A stretch of DNA of 64,000 nucleotides from NCBI RefSeq assembly GCF_020889705.1, contig NZ_JACMYP010000007.1:24730-88729 (forward strand), in the 5' to 3' direction. Below the pieces are notes generated by a model. The model did no database searches, was not told the origin of the DNA, and saw nothing but the letters and a program-made list of their open reading frames with translations. Shown in pieces: positions 52,475 to 61,436 of this stretch. The position numbers and the translations under genes are program-made. Positions within the stretch are counted from its first letter, which is position 1, and the number at the start of each line of letters is the position of its first letter. Source of the DNA: Bradyrhizobium altum. GTDB taxonomy: Bacteria; Pseudomonadota; Alphaproteobacteria; Rhizobiales; Xanthobacteraceae.

Positions 52475-53875
52475 TTAGTTCCGCGCATTCTTCGCCGCTT
52501 CCCGCCCGGCGACGCGGCCGAACACGCTGCCGATGGTCATGCCGATGCCGGCGGCGTAGCCCTTGCCGAGCACGTTGCCGGCCATGATCTCGCCGGCCGC
52601 GAACATGTTGGCCGACGGCTTGCCGTCCTTCATCAGCATCCGCGACTGCTTGTTCACGCGGGTGCCGAGATAGGTGAAGGTGATGCCGGGCCGCACCGGA
52701 TAGGCGAGATAGGGCGGCGTCTCGATCTTGCGCGCCCAATGTGTCTTCGCCGGCGTGATGCCTTGGGTAGCGCAGTCGTCGAGGATCGTGTGGTCGAACG
52801 TGCCGGGCTGCACCGCGGCGTTGAAATCGGTGATGGTCTTTTCCAGCGCTGGCGCATCGAGCTCGAGCTTGCCGGCGAGCTCGGCAATCGTGGCGCCCGC
52901 GATCGGCGGAAACAGCGTCGGCATGAAGCTCGTGACGACGGTTGAATCGAAGATGATGTAGGCGATCTGGTCCGGCTGCGCGGCGACCAAGCGGCCCCAG
53001 ATCGCGTAGCGCTTCGGCCAGATGTCCTCGCCCTCGTCGTAGAACCGCTCGGCGTGCTTGTTGACGACGATGCCGAACACGACCGAGTCGTGGCGGGTGA
53101 TGATGCCGCCGTCGAATTTCGGCGCACGGGCATCGATCGCCACCGCATGGCATTGCGTTGGATCGCCGATCTCCTGCACGCCCTTGGCGAGCAGCATCTT
53201 CAGGATCGCGCCGCGGTTATAGGGCGTACCGCGAATCAGGAAATTGTCGGCGGCCTCGCCCCAATATTCTTTCAGCCATTCGATATTGGCCTCGAAGCCG
53301 CCGGCGGCCGCGACCAGCGTCGAGGCGCGCACCTCGGTCTTGCCGCCGACCGGCTGCTTCAGCTGCGCCGACAGGAACATGCCGTCCTCGATCTTGAGAT
53401 CGATCACCTCGGCATTGTAGAGGACGTCGACGCCGAGCTCCTCAGCGGTGCGATAGAGCGCGTTCAGCATCGCGCGGCCGCCGCCGAGGAAGAACGAGTT
53501 GGTGCGGCCAAGGCTCAGCGTGCCGCCGAGCGAAGGCTGCCAGCGCACGCCCTGTTCGACGATCCAGTTCAGAATGTCCTTGGACTCGTGGATCATGAAG
53601 CGCGCCAGTTCCTCGTCGGTCTGGCCGCCGGTCACCAGCAGCAAATCCTTCCAGAACTCCTCCTCGGTGTAGGGACCGGTGAGGATCTCGGTCGCCGCGT
53701 CATGGGCGCAGCGCATGTTGCGGGTGTGGCGGGTGTTGCCGCCGCGGTAGAATTTCGGGGCGCCCTCCAGCGCCAGCACGGAGGCGCCGGCGCGCCGTGC
53801 GCTGATCGCAGCACAAAGCGCGGCGTTGCCGCCGCCGATCACCAGCACGTCAAACCTGCGCGTCAGATCAACCAT
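52475..53875 (-). CDS. tcuA: FAD-dependent tricarballylate dehydrogenase TcuA
   Basis: 466 residues, the usual length. N-terminal FAD motif VIGGGNAALCAAISARRAG; then FAD/substrate regions GRAMLNALYRTAEELGV, AAGGFEANIEWLKEYWG and the C-terminal MAGNVLGKGYAAGIGMTIG. This is the fumarate-reductase/succinate-dehydrogenase flavoprotein branch that oxidises tricarballylate to cis-aconitate. tcuB follows; tcuC and a LysR gene precede it on the same strand. A repeat (53925-53974) lies between tcuC and tcuA. Confidence 0.92.
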   Translation of the reverse strand: MVDLTRRFDVLVIGGGNAALCAAISARRAGASVLALEGAPKFYRGGNTRHTRNMRCAHDAATEILTGPYTEEEFWKDLLLVTGGQTDEELARFMIHESKDILNWIVEQGVRWQPSLGGTLSLGRTNSFFLGGGRAMLNALYRTAEELGVDVLYNAEVIDLKIEDGMFLSAQLKQPVGGKTEVRASTLVAAAGGFEANIEWLKEYWGEAADNFLIRGTPYNRGAILKMLLAKGVQEIGDPTQCHAVAIDARAPKFDGGIITRHDSVVFGIVVNKHAERFYDEGEDIWPKRYAIWGRLVAAQPDQIAYIIFDSTVVTSFMPTLFPPIAGATIAELAGKLELDAPALEKTITDFNAAVQPGTFDHTILDDCATQGITPAKTHWARKIETPPYLAYPVRPGITFTYLGTRVNKQSRMLMKDGKPSANMFAAGEIMAGNVLGKGYAAGIGMTIGSVFGRVAGREAAKNARN

Positions 53876-53924
53876 GCGCTCTTGTTATCGCTGTTGGCAT
53901 GGAAAGCAACAGGGGCAGGCGAAT

Positions 53925-53974
53925 GAGCATGCTCCGGAAAAGTGTGTAGCGGTTTTCCGAAAGATCATGCTCAA
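53925..53974. repeat. Short intergenic repeat, TCCGGAAAAGTGTG family
   Basis: Near copy of 23974-24024 (CTCCGGAAAAGTGTGTAGCG, GATCATGCTCAA). Here it lies inside the tcu gene run, between tcuC and tcuA. Confidence 0.65.
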
Positions 53975-54007
53975 ATCAAGGAGTCTGCCCCGATTGCATG
54001 CACGGGA

Positions 54008-55333
54008 TCAGGCCGCAACCGTCTCGCGCTGCTCGATGGTCTGGCCGCCACGATAGACGATGAGCGCGGCGATGATGCCGAGAACAGCGCCGAACATGAG
54101 CCAGTAGGCAGGTGAGGCCTTGTCCTGGCCGCTCATGGCGATCAACTTGGTTGCGACAAAGGGGGTCGACGTGCCGAAGATGCCCGCCGCCAACGCGAAC
54201 GCGATCGAGAAGCAGGTGGTGCGGACATGCGCCGGCACGATCTCGACCAGGCATCCTAGCATCGTGCCGCTGTAGACGCCAAAGTAGAACGAGAACATCA
54301 TCTGCACGGCCAGCAGCTTCCCGAGCGTGGGCTCATGCGAGAGCCACGACAGTGCCGGGTAGGCCGTCACGAACGACAGGCTCGCGATCGCGATCAGCAC
54401 CGGCTTGCGGCCGATCCGGTCCGACAGCGCGCCGCCGACCGGATTCCAGATGAAATTCGTCACCGCAACGAGCAGGGTCACCAGCAGCGTCCCGGAGGCC
54501 GAAAGGTGCAGCTCCTTGCCGAAGCCGGGCGCATACACCGTGATGAAATAGAACGTCGTGGTGGTCAGAACCGCGATCATCATGCCCAGGATGACGATGC
54601 GCCAGTTCTCCAGCGCCGAGGCGAACACTTCGCGCGGCGTCGGATGCTTCTTCATGGCCAGGAAGGCCGGCGTTTCCTCGAGCGAACGCCGCAACATGAA
54701 GATCACGGGAATGATGAGGCATCCAATGAAGAACGGGATGCGCCATTTGGCGACGCCGCCGATCGCATCCAGGAAAGTGTCGCCTGGGATCACCTCTCTC
54801 AGGACGAAGCCGATCACGGCTGCAACAAAGATGGCGACCTGCTGGCTCGAAGATTGAAACGAGGTGTAGAAGCCGCGGTTGCCGGGTGTTGCGATCTCGG
54901 AGAGATAAACGGAGACGCCGCCCAGTTCGACGCCGGCGGAGAAGCCCTGGATCAGCCGGCCAATCAGCACGATGATCGTTGCGGCAATGCCGATCGATGC
55001 ATAAGAGGGGCAGAACGCAATCACCACCGTGCCAAGCGCCATCAGCGCGAGCGTCACGATCAGGCCCTGGCGGCGGCCGATGCGATCGATGTAGGAGCCG
55101 AGCACGACCGCGCCCACGGGACGCATCAGCGCGCCGAGCCAGAACACGCCGTACGCATTGAGCAGCGCCGCGGTCTCATTCTGAGCGGGGAAGAACGCTT
55201 TCGCGATGTCCTGCGCATAGAAGCCGAACAGGAAGAAGTCGAATTGCTCGAGGAAATTGCCGCTGGTCGCGCGCAGGATGGCGCCGAGACGCGACTTGAT
55301 CTGCGGGACTTGCGATGAACTCGACTGCGACAT
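54008..55333 (-). CDS. tcuC: MFS transporter, metabolite:H+ symporter type (TcuC-like)
   Basis: 441 residues from ATG 55333 (GGAAAGGGCG upstream). Twelve membrane helices. The MHS-family start NFLEQFDFFLFGFYAQDIAKAFFP and motif A-like GSYIDRIGRRQGLIV near residue 85 match the citrate/tricarballylate symporters (CitA, TcuC). It would bring tricarballylate in with protons. Placed between tcuR and tcuA in the same direction. Confidence 0.85.
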   Translation of the reverse strand: MSQSSSSQVPQIKSRLGAILRATSGNFLEQFDFFLFGFYAQDIAKAFFPAQNETAALLNAYGVFWLGALMRPVGAVVLGSYIDRIGRRQGLIVTLALMALGTVVIAFCPSYASIGIAATIIVLIGRLIQGFSAGVELGGVSVYLSEIATPGNRGFYTSFQSSSQQVAIFVAAVIGFVLREVIPGDTFLDAIGGVAKWRIPFFIGCLIIPVIFMLRRSLEETPAFLAMKKHPTPREVFASALENWRIVILGMMIAVLTTTTFYFITVYAPGFGKELHLSASGTLLVTLLVAVTNFIWNPVGGALSDRIGRKPVLIAIASLSFVTAYPALSWLSHEPTLGKLLAVQMMFSFYFGVYSGTMLGCLVEIVPAHVRTTCFSIAFALAAGIFGTSTPFVATKLIAMSGQDKASPAYWLMFGAVLGIIAALIVYRGGQTIEQRETVAA

Positions 55334-55388
55334 AACGCCCTTTCCTCCCCGTGACAAAACGACCGGCGCAAATTGTGTCGCCGGCCAA

Positions 55389-55402
55389 GGCAGTTAACTG
55401 CC
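55389..55402. promoter_or_regulatory. Perfect 14-bp palindrome upstream of tcuC, candidate TcuR site
   Basis: GGCAGTTAACTGCC is a perfect palindrome 56 bp upstream of the tcuC ATG. It is followed by TGCCATATGCGGCA (55399-55412), an imperfect dyad overlapping it. LysR-type sites are often such paired dyads. Link to TcuR inferred from position only. Confidence 0.5.
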
Positions 55403-55571
55403 ATATGCGGCAATTTGGCACGGCTGTCCGGCGCGACCAACCCGAAATCGCGCCGCCGCTATGGGAAAAAAGCCGTAGTGGAATTTGATGGGAGCGTTTT
55501 CGAGCGAAGTGGACACCGGTTCGCGTGAAGAAAACGCCTCAGAACAATAATCTCGTGCGGCGTGCGCCGCA

Positions 55572-56468
55572 TCAAGGCGCTGTATGCGCCGCGGCGAGCC
55601 AGGACCGGAACGCAGAGAGCTTCGGTGAATCGGCGCGTCCCTGCGGCGTGACGAGATAGAAGCCGGCGTCCGCCGGCAGCGCGATCTTGAAGGGAACCAC
55701 GAGGCGGCCCTTGGCGATGTCGTCCTGCACATAGGAGGTGCGGCCCATCGCGATGCCGATGCCGTCGATCGCGGCCTGGATCGTCACGAACAGCAGGTCG
55801 AAGGTCACGCCCGGCTGCTTGGAAATGTCGGTCGGCAATCCCGCCGCGGTCAGCCACAGCCGCCAGTCGTCGCTGTTGGCGTTGCTGGTGTGCAGCAGCA
55901 CATGGTCCCTGAGATCTTCGGGGCACTTGAGCGGCCTGGTTCCATCCAGCAGCGACGGGCTGCACACCGGAAACAGCTCGTCCGCCATCAGCCAGTCCGC
56001 GCGCAGGCCCGCCCATTGTCCGCGGCCGTAGCGGATGGCCGCATCCACCTTGTCGCGCTGGAAGTCGACCAGGCTGGTCGAGGTGGTGATGCGGACATCG
56101 ATGCCGGAATGCGCCTCCTGGAACGCCGACAGCCGCGGCAGCAGCCATTTGGCGGCGAGCGATGCCAGCGTCGAGACGGTCAGCACATGATCGTCGTCCC
56201 GGCGCAGCAGGCGATCGGTCGCGAGCCTGAGGTCATTGAAGGCGGCGCGGACGCCGGGAAGGTATTCGGCGGCCTCCGACGTCAGGCTCAGTGAACGGTT
56301 CTGGCGGACGAACAGACGAACGCCGAGCTCTTCCTCGAGGCGCCGGATCTGATGGCTGATCGCGGTCTGCGTCACGTTCAATTCGGACGCTGCGACCGTG
56401 AAGCTCATATGCCGCGCGGCGGCCTCGAACGCCCTGAGGCCGTTCAACGAAGGCAGGCGGCTGGTCAT
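55572..56468 (-). CDS. tcuR: LysR family transcriptional regulator (TcuR-like)
   Basis: 298 residues. N-terminal helix-turn-helix (ARHMSFTVAASELNVTQTAISHQIRRLEEELGVRLF, about residues 17-52) and a LysR substrate-binding domain. LysR-type TcuR activates tcu operons in Salmonella; here the gene is just upstream of tcuC in the same direction, with 238 bp between, holding a 14-bp palindrome. The name follows context; the family itself is sure. Confidence 0.8.
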   Translation of the reverse strand: MTSRLPSLNGLRAFEAAARHMSFTVAASELNVTQTAISHQIRRLEEELGVRLFVRQNRSLSLTSEAAEYLPGVRAAFNDLRLATDRLLRRDDDHVLTVSTLASLAAKWLLPRLSAFQEAHSGIDVRITTSTSLVDFQRDKVDAAIRYGRGQWAGLRADWLMADELFPVCSPSLLDGTRPLKCPEDLRDHVLLHTSNANSDDWRLWLTAAGLPTDISKQPGVTFDLLFVTIQAAIDGIGIAMGRTSYVQDDIAKGRLVVPFKIALPADAGFYLVTPQGRADSPKLSAFRSWLAAAHTAP

Positions 56469-56585
56469 CTCAGATGGTCTCCAAATACATGACTTTAATT
56501 CATGCGAAGCGGTACAAAGTGTCGTTTGTGAACAGGCCGAATAGCTCCGATATTACCGCCAAGAGGTTACCGATAGGAGCCGCAG

Positions 56586-56804
56586 ATGTCCATTTCCACC
56601 CATGAATCGATGACAAATCATCATACGCCAGATCATCATGCATCGGGGCTGTTGAACCAGGTCAGCGACACGCTGCATGTCTGGTGGGATCGCTACGAGC
56701 GCCGCCGCGAGCTGTCGCAGTGGACCGAGCGCGACCTGCACGACATCGGCATGTCCCGCAGCGACATCGTTTTCGAGACCGACAAGCCGTTCTGGCGGGC
56801 CTGA
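56586..56804 (+). CDS. DUF1127 domain small protein
   Basis: 72 residues with ATAGGAGCC upstream. The His-rich N-terminus is followed by the DUF1127 (YjiS-like) core near residues 38-62: RRRELSQWTERDLHDIGMSRSDI. Proteins of this family are short, Arg-rich and sometimes linked to RNA or phosphate metabolism in alphaproteobacteria. Divergent from tcuR; a GNAT gene follows by 70 bp and probably shares its transcript. Confidence 0.9.
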   Translation: MSISTHESMTNHHTPDHHASGLLNQVSDTLHVWWDRYERRRELSQWTERDLHDIGMSRSDIVFETDKPFWRA

Positions 56805-56874
56805 AGAGGACGCCGTCGCCGGCGCCGCCTCGATCGAGGGGCGCCGGCCAATTCCTTCACCCGAGGAGCGTGTC

Positions 56875-57498
56875 ATGACTGCGCTGCATCTCGACGATCT
56901 CAAGCAATATTCTGACGTGCTGCGCGCCAAGAACGGCAGCGAGATCAAGGTGCGCTTCGTCGAGCCGCGCGACCGTGAAGAGCTGCAGGCTTACATCCGC
57001 TCGCTCTCCGCCGGGTCCCGTTACAACCGCTTCCTGGGTGCACTAAGCGAGCTGCCAAAGATGGAGCTCGAGCGTTTTATTCACGTCGGCGAGGCTGACC
57101 GGTTCACGGTGGTCGCGACGATGCTGGTCGATGGTTTTGAGACCATCGTCGGCGAAGCCCGCTACGCCTTCCATGCCGATACGTCGAGCGTCGAGTTCGG
57201 CCTGTCGATCGATGACCGGTGGCAGGGCCACGGCATTGGCAAGGCGCTGCTGAAGAATCTCGAATGCCGCGCGGCGTCTTTCGGAGCCGAGCGCATCTTC
57301 GGCGACACGCTGCGGTCCAACGCCCCGATGATCGGTCTCGCCCGCAAGTCCGGCTATGCCTTCACTGCGAGCCCCGGCGATTGGAAGCTGGTGCGCTTTG
57401 CGAAAGAGATCTACGTCGAACCACAAGACATTCCCTGTGCCAGCTGGCGGCTTGCCGCCACTTCCCGCTCGGCCACGATGTCCTCGCTTGCGGTTTGA
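56875..57498 (+). CDS. GNAT family acetyltransferase
   Basis: 207 residues from ATG 56875 (GAGGAGCG upstream). Motif A is FGLSIDDRWQGHGIGKALLKNLECRA near residue 105, with the Q/RxxGxG/A acetyl-CoA loop; motif B follows (LRSNAPMIGLARKSGYAF). The N-terminus contains IKVRFVEPRDREEL, typical of the family. The C-terminal extension (about 175-207) is unusual. It ends 8 bp before a strong terminator. Confidence 0.87.
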   Translation: MTALHLDDLKQYSDVLRAKNGSEIKVRFVEPRDREELQAYIRSLSAGSRYNRFLGALSELPKMELERFIHVGEADRFTVVATMLVDGFETIVGEARYAFHADTSSVEFGLSIDDRWQGHGIGKALLKNLECRAASFGAERIFGDTLRSNAPMIGLARKSGYAFTASPGDWKLVRFAKEIYVEPQDIPCASWRLAATSRSATMSSLAV

Positions 57499-57505
57499 CT
57501 GACTA

Positions 57506-57545
57506 GGCCCGGTTCTGGCCCTCCAGAACCGGGCCCTTTTCTTTG
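57506..57545 (+). terminator. Rho-independent terminator
   Basis: A perfect 13-bp stem (GGCCCGGTTCTGG / CCAGAACCGGGCC) with a 4-nt loop, followed by CTTTTCTTT. Ends the DUF1127-GNAT transcript. Confidence 0.92.
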
Positions 57546-57563
57546 GATCTAGCTCTCACGCCA

Positions 57564-57650
57564 TAGCCCGGATGAAGCGCAGCGCAATCCGGGATCAGCT
57601 TTCGCCGCGGATAGTCTGTCCCGGATTACGGTGCGCTTCATCCGGGCTAC
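57564..57650. repeat. Palindromic repeat, TAGCCCGGATGAAGCGCAG family
   Basis: Same family as 47629-47717. Opens TAGCCCGGATGAAGCGCAGC and closes GCGCTTCATCCGGGCTA. The stretch 57499-57845 holds no gene: it contains the terminator, this repeat and the next repeat. Confidence 0.65.
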
Positions 57651-57662
57651 GCGCTTGCTTCG

Positions 57663-57823
57663 CCTCTCCCCTGTGGGAGAGGCCGCAGCGCATGCAGCGA
57701 AGCGGAATGCGGTGCGGGTGAGGGGTGCGGTCTCTCGGCAGACTCGCCCTCACGAAGAGACCTGAACCCCTCACCCGGATTGCATCTTCCGATGCAATCC
57801 GACCTCTCCCACAAGGGGAGAGG
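57663..57823. repeat. Palindromic repeat, CCTCTCCCCTGTGGGAGAGG family
   Basis: Opens CCTCTCCCCTGTGGGAGAGG and closes ACCTCTCCCACAAGGGGAGAGG, with GGTGAGGGGT inside. Second member of the family first seen at 36918-37073. Confidence 0.65.
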
Positions 57824-57845
57824 TGACTTGAAGGGCGCTACGCGC

Positions 57846-58676
57846 TCAACTCCCCCGAAACACCGGCTTGCGCTTCTCGATGAAAGCCTGCACGGCCTCC
57901 TTGTGATCCGCTGTCGTGGTGAGGCGGATCAGCCGTTCAGCCTCGTGGTCGCGCGCGGTGGCGAAGTCGAATTGCAGCGCCTCGTCGAGATTGTCCTTCA
58001 TGTAGCGCAGCGCGAGCGTCGGGCCTTCGGCGATCGATTTCGCCAGCGCGAACGCCTCGTCCTGCAGCGTCTCGTCCGGCACCACGCGGTTGACGAGACC
58101 GATCTGCTCGCATCTTGCGGCATCGACCTTCTCGGACGTGAACATCAGCTCGCGGGCGCGCGAGGTGCCGACCAAGCGCGTCAGCAGCCAGGCCATGCCG
58201 TAGTCGCCGCTCAGCGCCACGCGCAGATAACCGGTCGAGATGAAGGCGGATTGCGCCGCGATCCGGATGTCGCAGGCCATCGCGATGGCGAGCCCGGCGC
58301 CGACCGCGGGGCCGGGCAATGCGGCGATGGTGGGCTTGCGCACCGAGGCGAGCGCACCGGTGAGCAGGCGCTGGCGCTCCTGCAGGTCGGCGACCTTGTC
58401 CTCATAGGACATTTCGAGCTTCTTTGGGTCGCGATTTGCGCCCATGCCCTTGACGTTGCCACCGGCGCAGAACGCCTTGCCGGCGCCGGTGACGAGCAGC
58501 ACGCCGACCTCGGGGTTCTCGCCGCAGGTCCGGATCATCGTGCGCAGCGCTGGCGTCAGCGTGTCCGACAGCGAGTTGCGGGCGTCCGGGCGGTTCAGCG
58601 TGATGATGGCGACGCGGTCGCGGATCACGCAGAGCAGTTCGTCGGTGCCGGTCTCGATCTTGATTTCAGCGGTCAT
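57846..58676 (-). CDS. Enoyl-CoA hydratase/isomerase family protein
   Basis: 276 residues from ATG 58676 with GGGGAAG upstream. Crotonase motifs: AIITLNRPDARNSL near residue 22, the CoA-oxyanion GAGKAFCAGGNVKGMG near 64, and PAVGAGLAIAMACDIRIAA near 122 with the second oxyanion. Acts on acyl-CoA: hydration or isomerisation. In line with the acyl-CoA dehydrogenase and SDR genes next to it, but spaced by 151 bp and a repeat. Confidence 0.88.
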   Translation of the reverse strand: MTAEIKIETGTDELLCVIRDRVAIITLNRPDARNSLSDTLTPALRTMIRTCGENPEVGVLLVTGAGKAFCAGGNVKGMGANRDPKKLEMSYEDKVADLQERQRLLTGALASVRKPTIAALPGPAVGAGLAIAMACDIRIAAQSAFISTGYLRVALSGDYGMAWLLTRLVGTSRARELMFTSEKVDAARCEQIGLVNRVVPDETLQDEAFALAKSIAEGPTLALRYMKDNLDEALQFDFATARDHEAERLIRLTTTADHKEAVQAFIEKRKPVFRGS

Positions 58677-58697
58677 GGTTTCTTCCCCTGTTTCCTT

Positions 58698-58781
58698 CGT
58701 CATTGCGAGCGCAGCGAAGCAATCCATGCTGCCACGCGTGGAGAAATGGATTGCTTCGTCGCTTCGCTCCTCGCAATGACG
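58698..58781. repeat. Palindromic repeat, CGTCATTGCGAGCGCAGCGAAGC family
   Basis: Opens GTCATTGCGAGCGCAGCGAA and closes CGCTTCGCTCCTCGCAATGAC, an inverted pair; center ATGGATTGCTTCGTC. Lies upstream of the enoyl-CoA hydratase start. Confidence 0.65.
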
Positions 58782-58827
58782 GACGGCGCTCGAGCCAGCC
58801 TACGCCGCTTGCATGATCTCCGTCATC

Positions 58828-59529
58828 TCAAAACTTCTCAACCCAGGGCCGCAATTCCAGCTCCCAGGTCCAGGCGCTGCGCGGCTGTTGCAGCACGTTC
58901 CAGTAGCTCAACGCGATCGCGTCGGGATCGAGCATCGAATCCGGGCGGTCGGCGGGCTCGGCGCGCGCGGCGCTGCGGATGCCGCCGTCGATCACGAAAT
59001 GCGCGACATGGATGCCTTGCGGCGACAATTCGCGCGCCATGCTCTGCGCTAGTCCGCGCAATGCGAACTTGCCCATCGCGAACGGCGCCGATTGCGCATA
59101 GCCCTTGACGCTGGCGGAGGCGCCGGTGAACAGGATCGCGCCCTTCTTGTTGGGCAGCATGCGCTTTGCTGCTTCCTGCGCCACCAGGAAACCGCCGAAC
59201 GCCGAGACCGCGATCGCCTGCTCGACCTCGGAGGGGACGAGTTCAACGAAGGGCCCGCGGCTGCGGCCGGAGGCGTTATAGACCACGAGATCAGGTGTTC
59301 CGATCTCGCGTTCGACCAGGCCGAACAGACGTTCGACATCCTCGGCCTTGGTGGCGTCGCAGGCATAGGCGCGCGCGCCGGTTTCCGTGCAGAGCGCACC
59401 GAGCTTCTCGATGCTGCGCGCGCCCAGCGCCACGCGAATTCCCTCCCGCGAAAATAGCCGCGTCAGCGAGGCGCTGAGGCCCTCGCCGGCGCCGACGATC
59501 AGGGCGATCTTGTACTTCGGAATATCCAT
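58828..59529 (-). CDS. Short-chain dehydrogenase/reductase-like protein lacking the catalytic Tyr
   Basis: 233 residues from ATG 59529. A Rossmann fold is present but the cofactor loop is atypical (IVGAGEGLSASL in place of TGxxxGxG), and the active-site YxxxK motif reads Phe150-Ala-Met-Gly-Lys154. Ser138/140 (TGASAS) and Lys154 are kept. Loss of the catalytic Tyr suggests a changed activity or a subfamily in which the Phe is normal. Divergent from the acyl-CoA dehydrogenase gene, with only 35 bp between the two starts. Confidence 0.87.
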   Translation of the reverse strand: MDIPKYKIALIVGAGEGLSASLTRLFSREGIRVALGARSIEKLGALCTETGARAYACDATKAEDVERLFGLVEREIGTPDLVVYNASGRSRGPFVELVPSEVEQAIAVSAFGGFLVAQEAAKRMLPNKKGAILFTGASASVKGYAQSAPFAMGKFALRGLAQSMARELSPQGIHVAHFVIDGGIRSAARAEPADRPDSMLDPDAIALSYWNVLQQPRSAWTWELELRPWVEKF

Positions 59530-59564
59530 TGGGCTTTCCTTTGCTCGGCCGGAGGAGGATAGTC

Positions 59565-61382
59565 GTGCCCAAACAAATGAGCACCGCAGCCGGGAATTCA
59601 ATGCAGCCGCACAAGCACGATCTGAAAACGTCGTCCGCCAGCCAGCCGGGCCCGTTGGCGCCCGATACGACGGGAATGAATTTCTACCGGGCCGATCCGG
59701 CGCTGACCGATCTTCTCAAACTGCATCTGCCCGAGGCGTTGTTCCGCCACATCGAGCCGCATCTCGACCGGCTCGGCGGATTGGCCGGCGGCACTCTCGA
59801 CGAATGCGCGCGGCTTGCCGACCGGCATACGCCGGTGCTGCACCAGCGCGACAAGTTCGGCCGCGATGTGCAGCACATCGAATATCATCCCGCCTATCGC
59901 GAGATCGAGAAGGCCGCGTTTGGCGAGTTCGGCATTCACGCGCTGTCGATCCGCAAGGGCATCATGGGCTGGCCCGACAAATATCCAGTGGTGGCCAAGC
60001 ACGCCTTTACTTTCCTGTTCAACCAGGCCGAATTCGGCATGGGCTGCCCGATCAACGTCACCGACGGTTGCGCAAAGCTGCTGGCGAATTTCGGCAGCGA
60101 AGCGTTGAAGGCGAAATATCTCGACGGCCTGACCCAGACCGACATGAGCAAGCTGACGCAGGGCGGCCAGTTCATGACCGAAAAAGAAGGCGGCTCCGAC
60201 GTCGGCACGCTGACCACGCGCGCGGTGCAGGAGGGCGACCACTGGCGGCTCTATGGCGAGAAGTGGTTCTGCTCGAATGCCGATGCCAAGGTGGTGATGC
60301 TGCTCGCGCGCCCCGAGGGCGCAGGGCCGGGCACCCGTGGCGTCGGCCTGTTCTTGATGCCGCGTTTCCTCGATGACGGCTCGCAGAACCACTACCGGAT
60401 CGTGCGCCTGAAGGACAAGCTCGGCACCCGCTCGATGGCCTCGGGTGAGATCAAGCTCGACGGTGCGATCGCGTACGCCGTCGGCAAGCTTGACCGCGGC
60501 TTCGTGCAGATGGCCGAGATGGTGAATTCGTCGCGGCTCTCCAATGGCGTGAAGTCGACCGCGCTGATGCGCCGCGCCTGGCACGACGCGGTCACGGTCG
60601 CGCGGGGGCGCGTGGTGTTCGGCCAACGGATCATCGACCTGCCGCTGGCGCGGCGCCAGCTGATGAAGATCATGCTGCCGACCGAGCAGGCGCTGTCGAT
60701 GAGCTTCCTGACCGCCGACGCGCTCGACCGCGCCGAGGCCGGCAGCCAGGACGCCGCGGCGCTGCTCCGCATCCTCACGCCGACCCTGAAATTCCGCGCC
60801 ACCCGCGACGCCCGCAAGGTCTGCGGCGATGCGATGGAGATGCGCGGCGGCATCGGCTACATCGAGGAATTCGTCACGCCGCGGCTGCTGCGCGATGCGC
60901 ATCTCGGCTCGATCTGGGAGGGCACCGGCAACATCGTCGCGATCGATGCGCTGAAGCGCGCGGTCGGACGCCATGGCGCCGACAATGCGCTCGCCGCCGA
61001 TCTGCATGCGCGGCTCGATGACAGCCCGAACGTGCCGCAAGCCTGGCGCAACCGGCTGTGCGATCTCAGCGATCGTGCGATCGGGTTTGCGCGCGAGGTC
61101 GCAGGCCGCATCGACAATGAGGGCGATGCGCGGCGCGCCACCAGCCTGCTCTATCACGTCGCGAGCGCCGTAGCGCTGGCGTGGGAGGGCGGACGTATCC
61201 ACGAGATGCGCGGGGACGCGCGCCGGCTGTTGCTGTCGCGGATGGTGATCGATCACCGCGTGACGCCGGGCGATCCGTTCCGGCTTACGGAAAATACCGT
61301 TCAGCGCAGGATGACCGAGCACCTGCTCGGCGCTCGCGCCGTCGGCATGGCCGAGGTTGGCGGATTGCTCATCGCAGCGTAG
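59565..61382 (+). CDS. Acyl-CoA dehydrogenase (AidB/ACAD-like, large)
   Basis: 605 residues from a GTG at 59565 with GGAGGAGG 6 nt upstream. N-terminal domain, then FAD-binding motifs MTEKEGGSDVGTLTTRA near residue 205 and WFCSNADA near 237, and the C-terminal helical domain with CGDAMEMRGGIGYIEEFVTPRLLRDA near 425. The extra C-terminal part (about 470-605) fits the AidB-like acyl-CoA dehydrogenase group. It oxidises an acyl-CoA in the alpha-beta position, or serves in alkylation protection. Pairs with the divergent SDR-like gene. Confidence 0.9.
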   Translation: MPKQMSTAAGNSMQPHKHDLKTSSASQPGPLAPDTTGMNFYRADPALTDLLKLHLPEALFRHIEPHLDRLGGLAGGTLDECARLADRHTPVLHQRDKFGRDVQHIEYHPAYREIEKAAFGEFGIHALSIRKGIMGWPDKYPVVAKHAFTFLFNQAEFGMGCPINVTDGCAKLLANFGSEALKAKYLDGLTQTDMSKLTQGGQFMTEKEGGSDVGTLTTRAVQEGDHWRLYGEKWFCSNADAKVVMLLARPEGAGPGTRGVGLFLMPRFLDDGSQNHYRIVRLKDKLGTRSMASGEIKLDGAIAYAVGKLDRGFVQMAEMVNSSRLSNGVKSTALMRRAWHDAVTVARGRVVFGQRIIDLPLARRQLMKIMLPTEQALSMSFLTADALDRAEAGSQDAAALLRILTPTLKFRATRDARKVCGDAMEMRGGIGYIEEFVTPRLLRDAHLGSIWEGTGNIVAIDALKRAVGRHGADNALAADLHARLDDSPNVPQAWRNRLCDLSDRAIGFAREVAGRIDNEGDARRATSLLYHVASAVALAWEGGRIHEMRGDARRLLLSRMVIDHRVTPGDPFRLTENTVQRRMTEHLLGARAVGMAEVGGLLIAA

Positions 61383-61436
61383 TCTGCCGCGCGAGCTCAA
61401 CGCCTAATCAAAACAGAAACGCTAAGGGAGACCCCG

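Noticed and set aside
55389..55420. Sigma-54 promoter near tcuC (TTGGCACGGCTG...)
   Set aside because: The -24 half fits but the expected TTGC at -12 is absent (TCCG instead), and it is on the strand opposite to tcuC.
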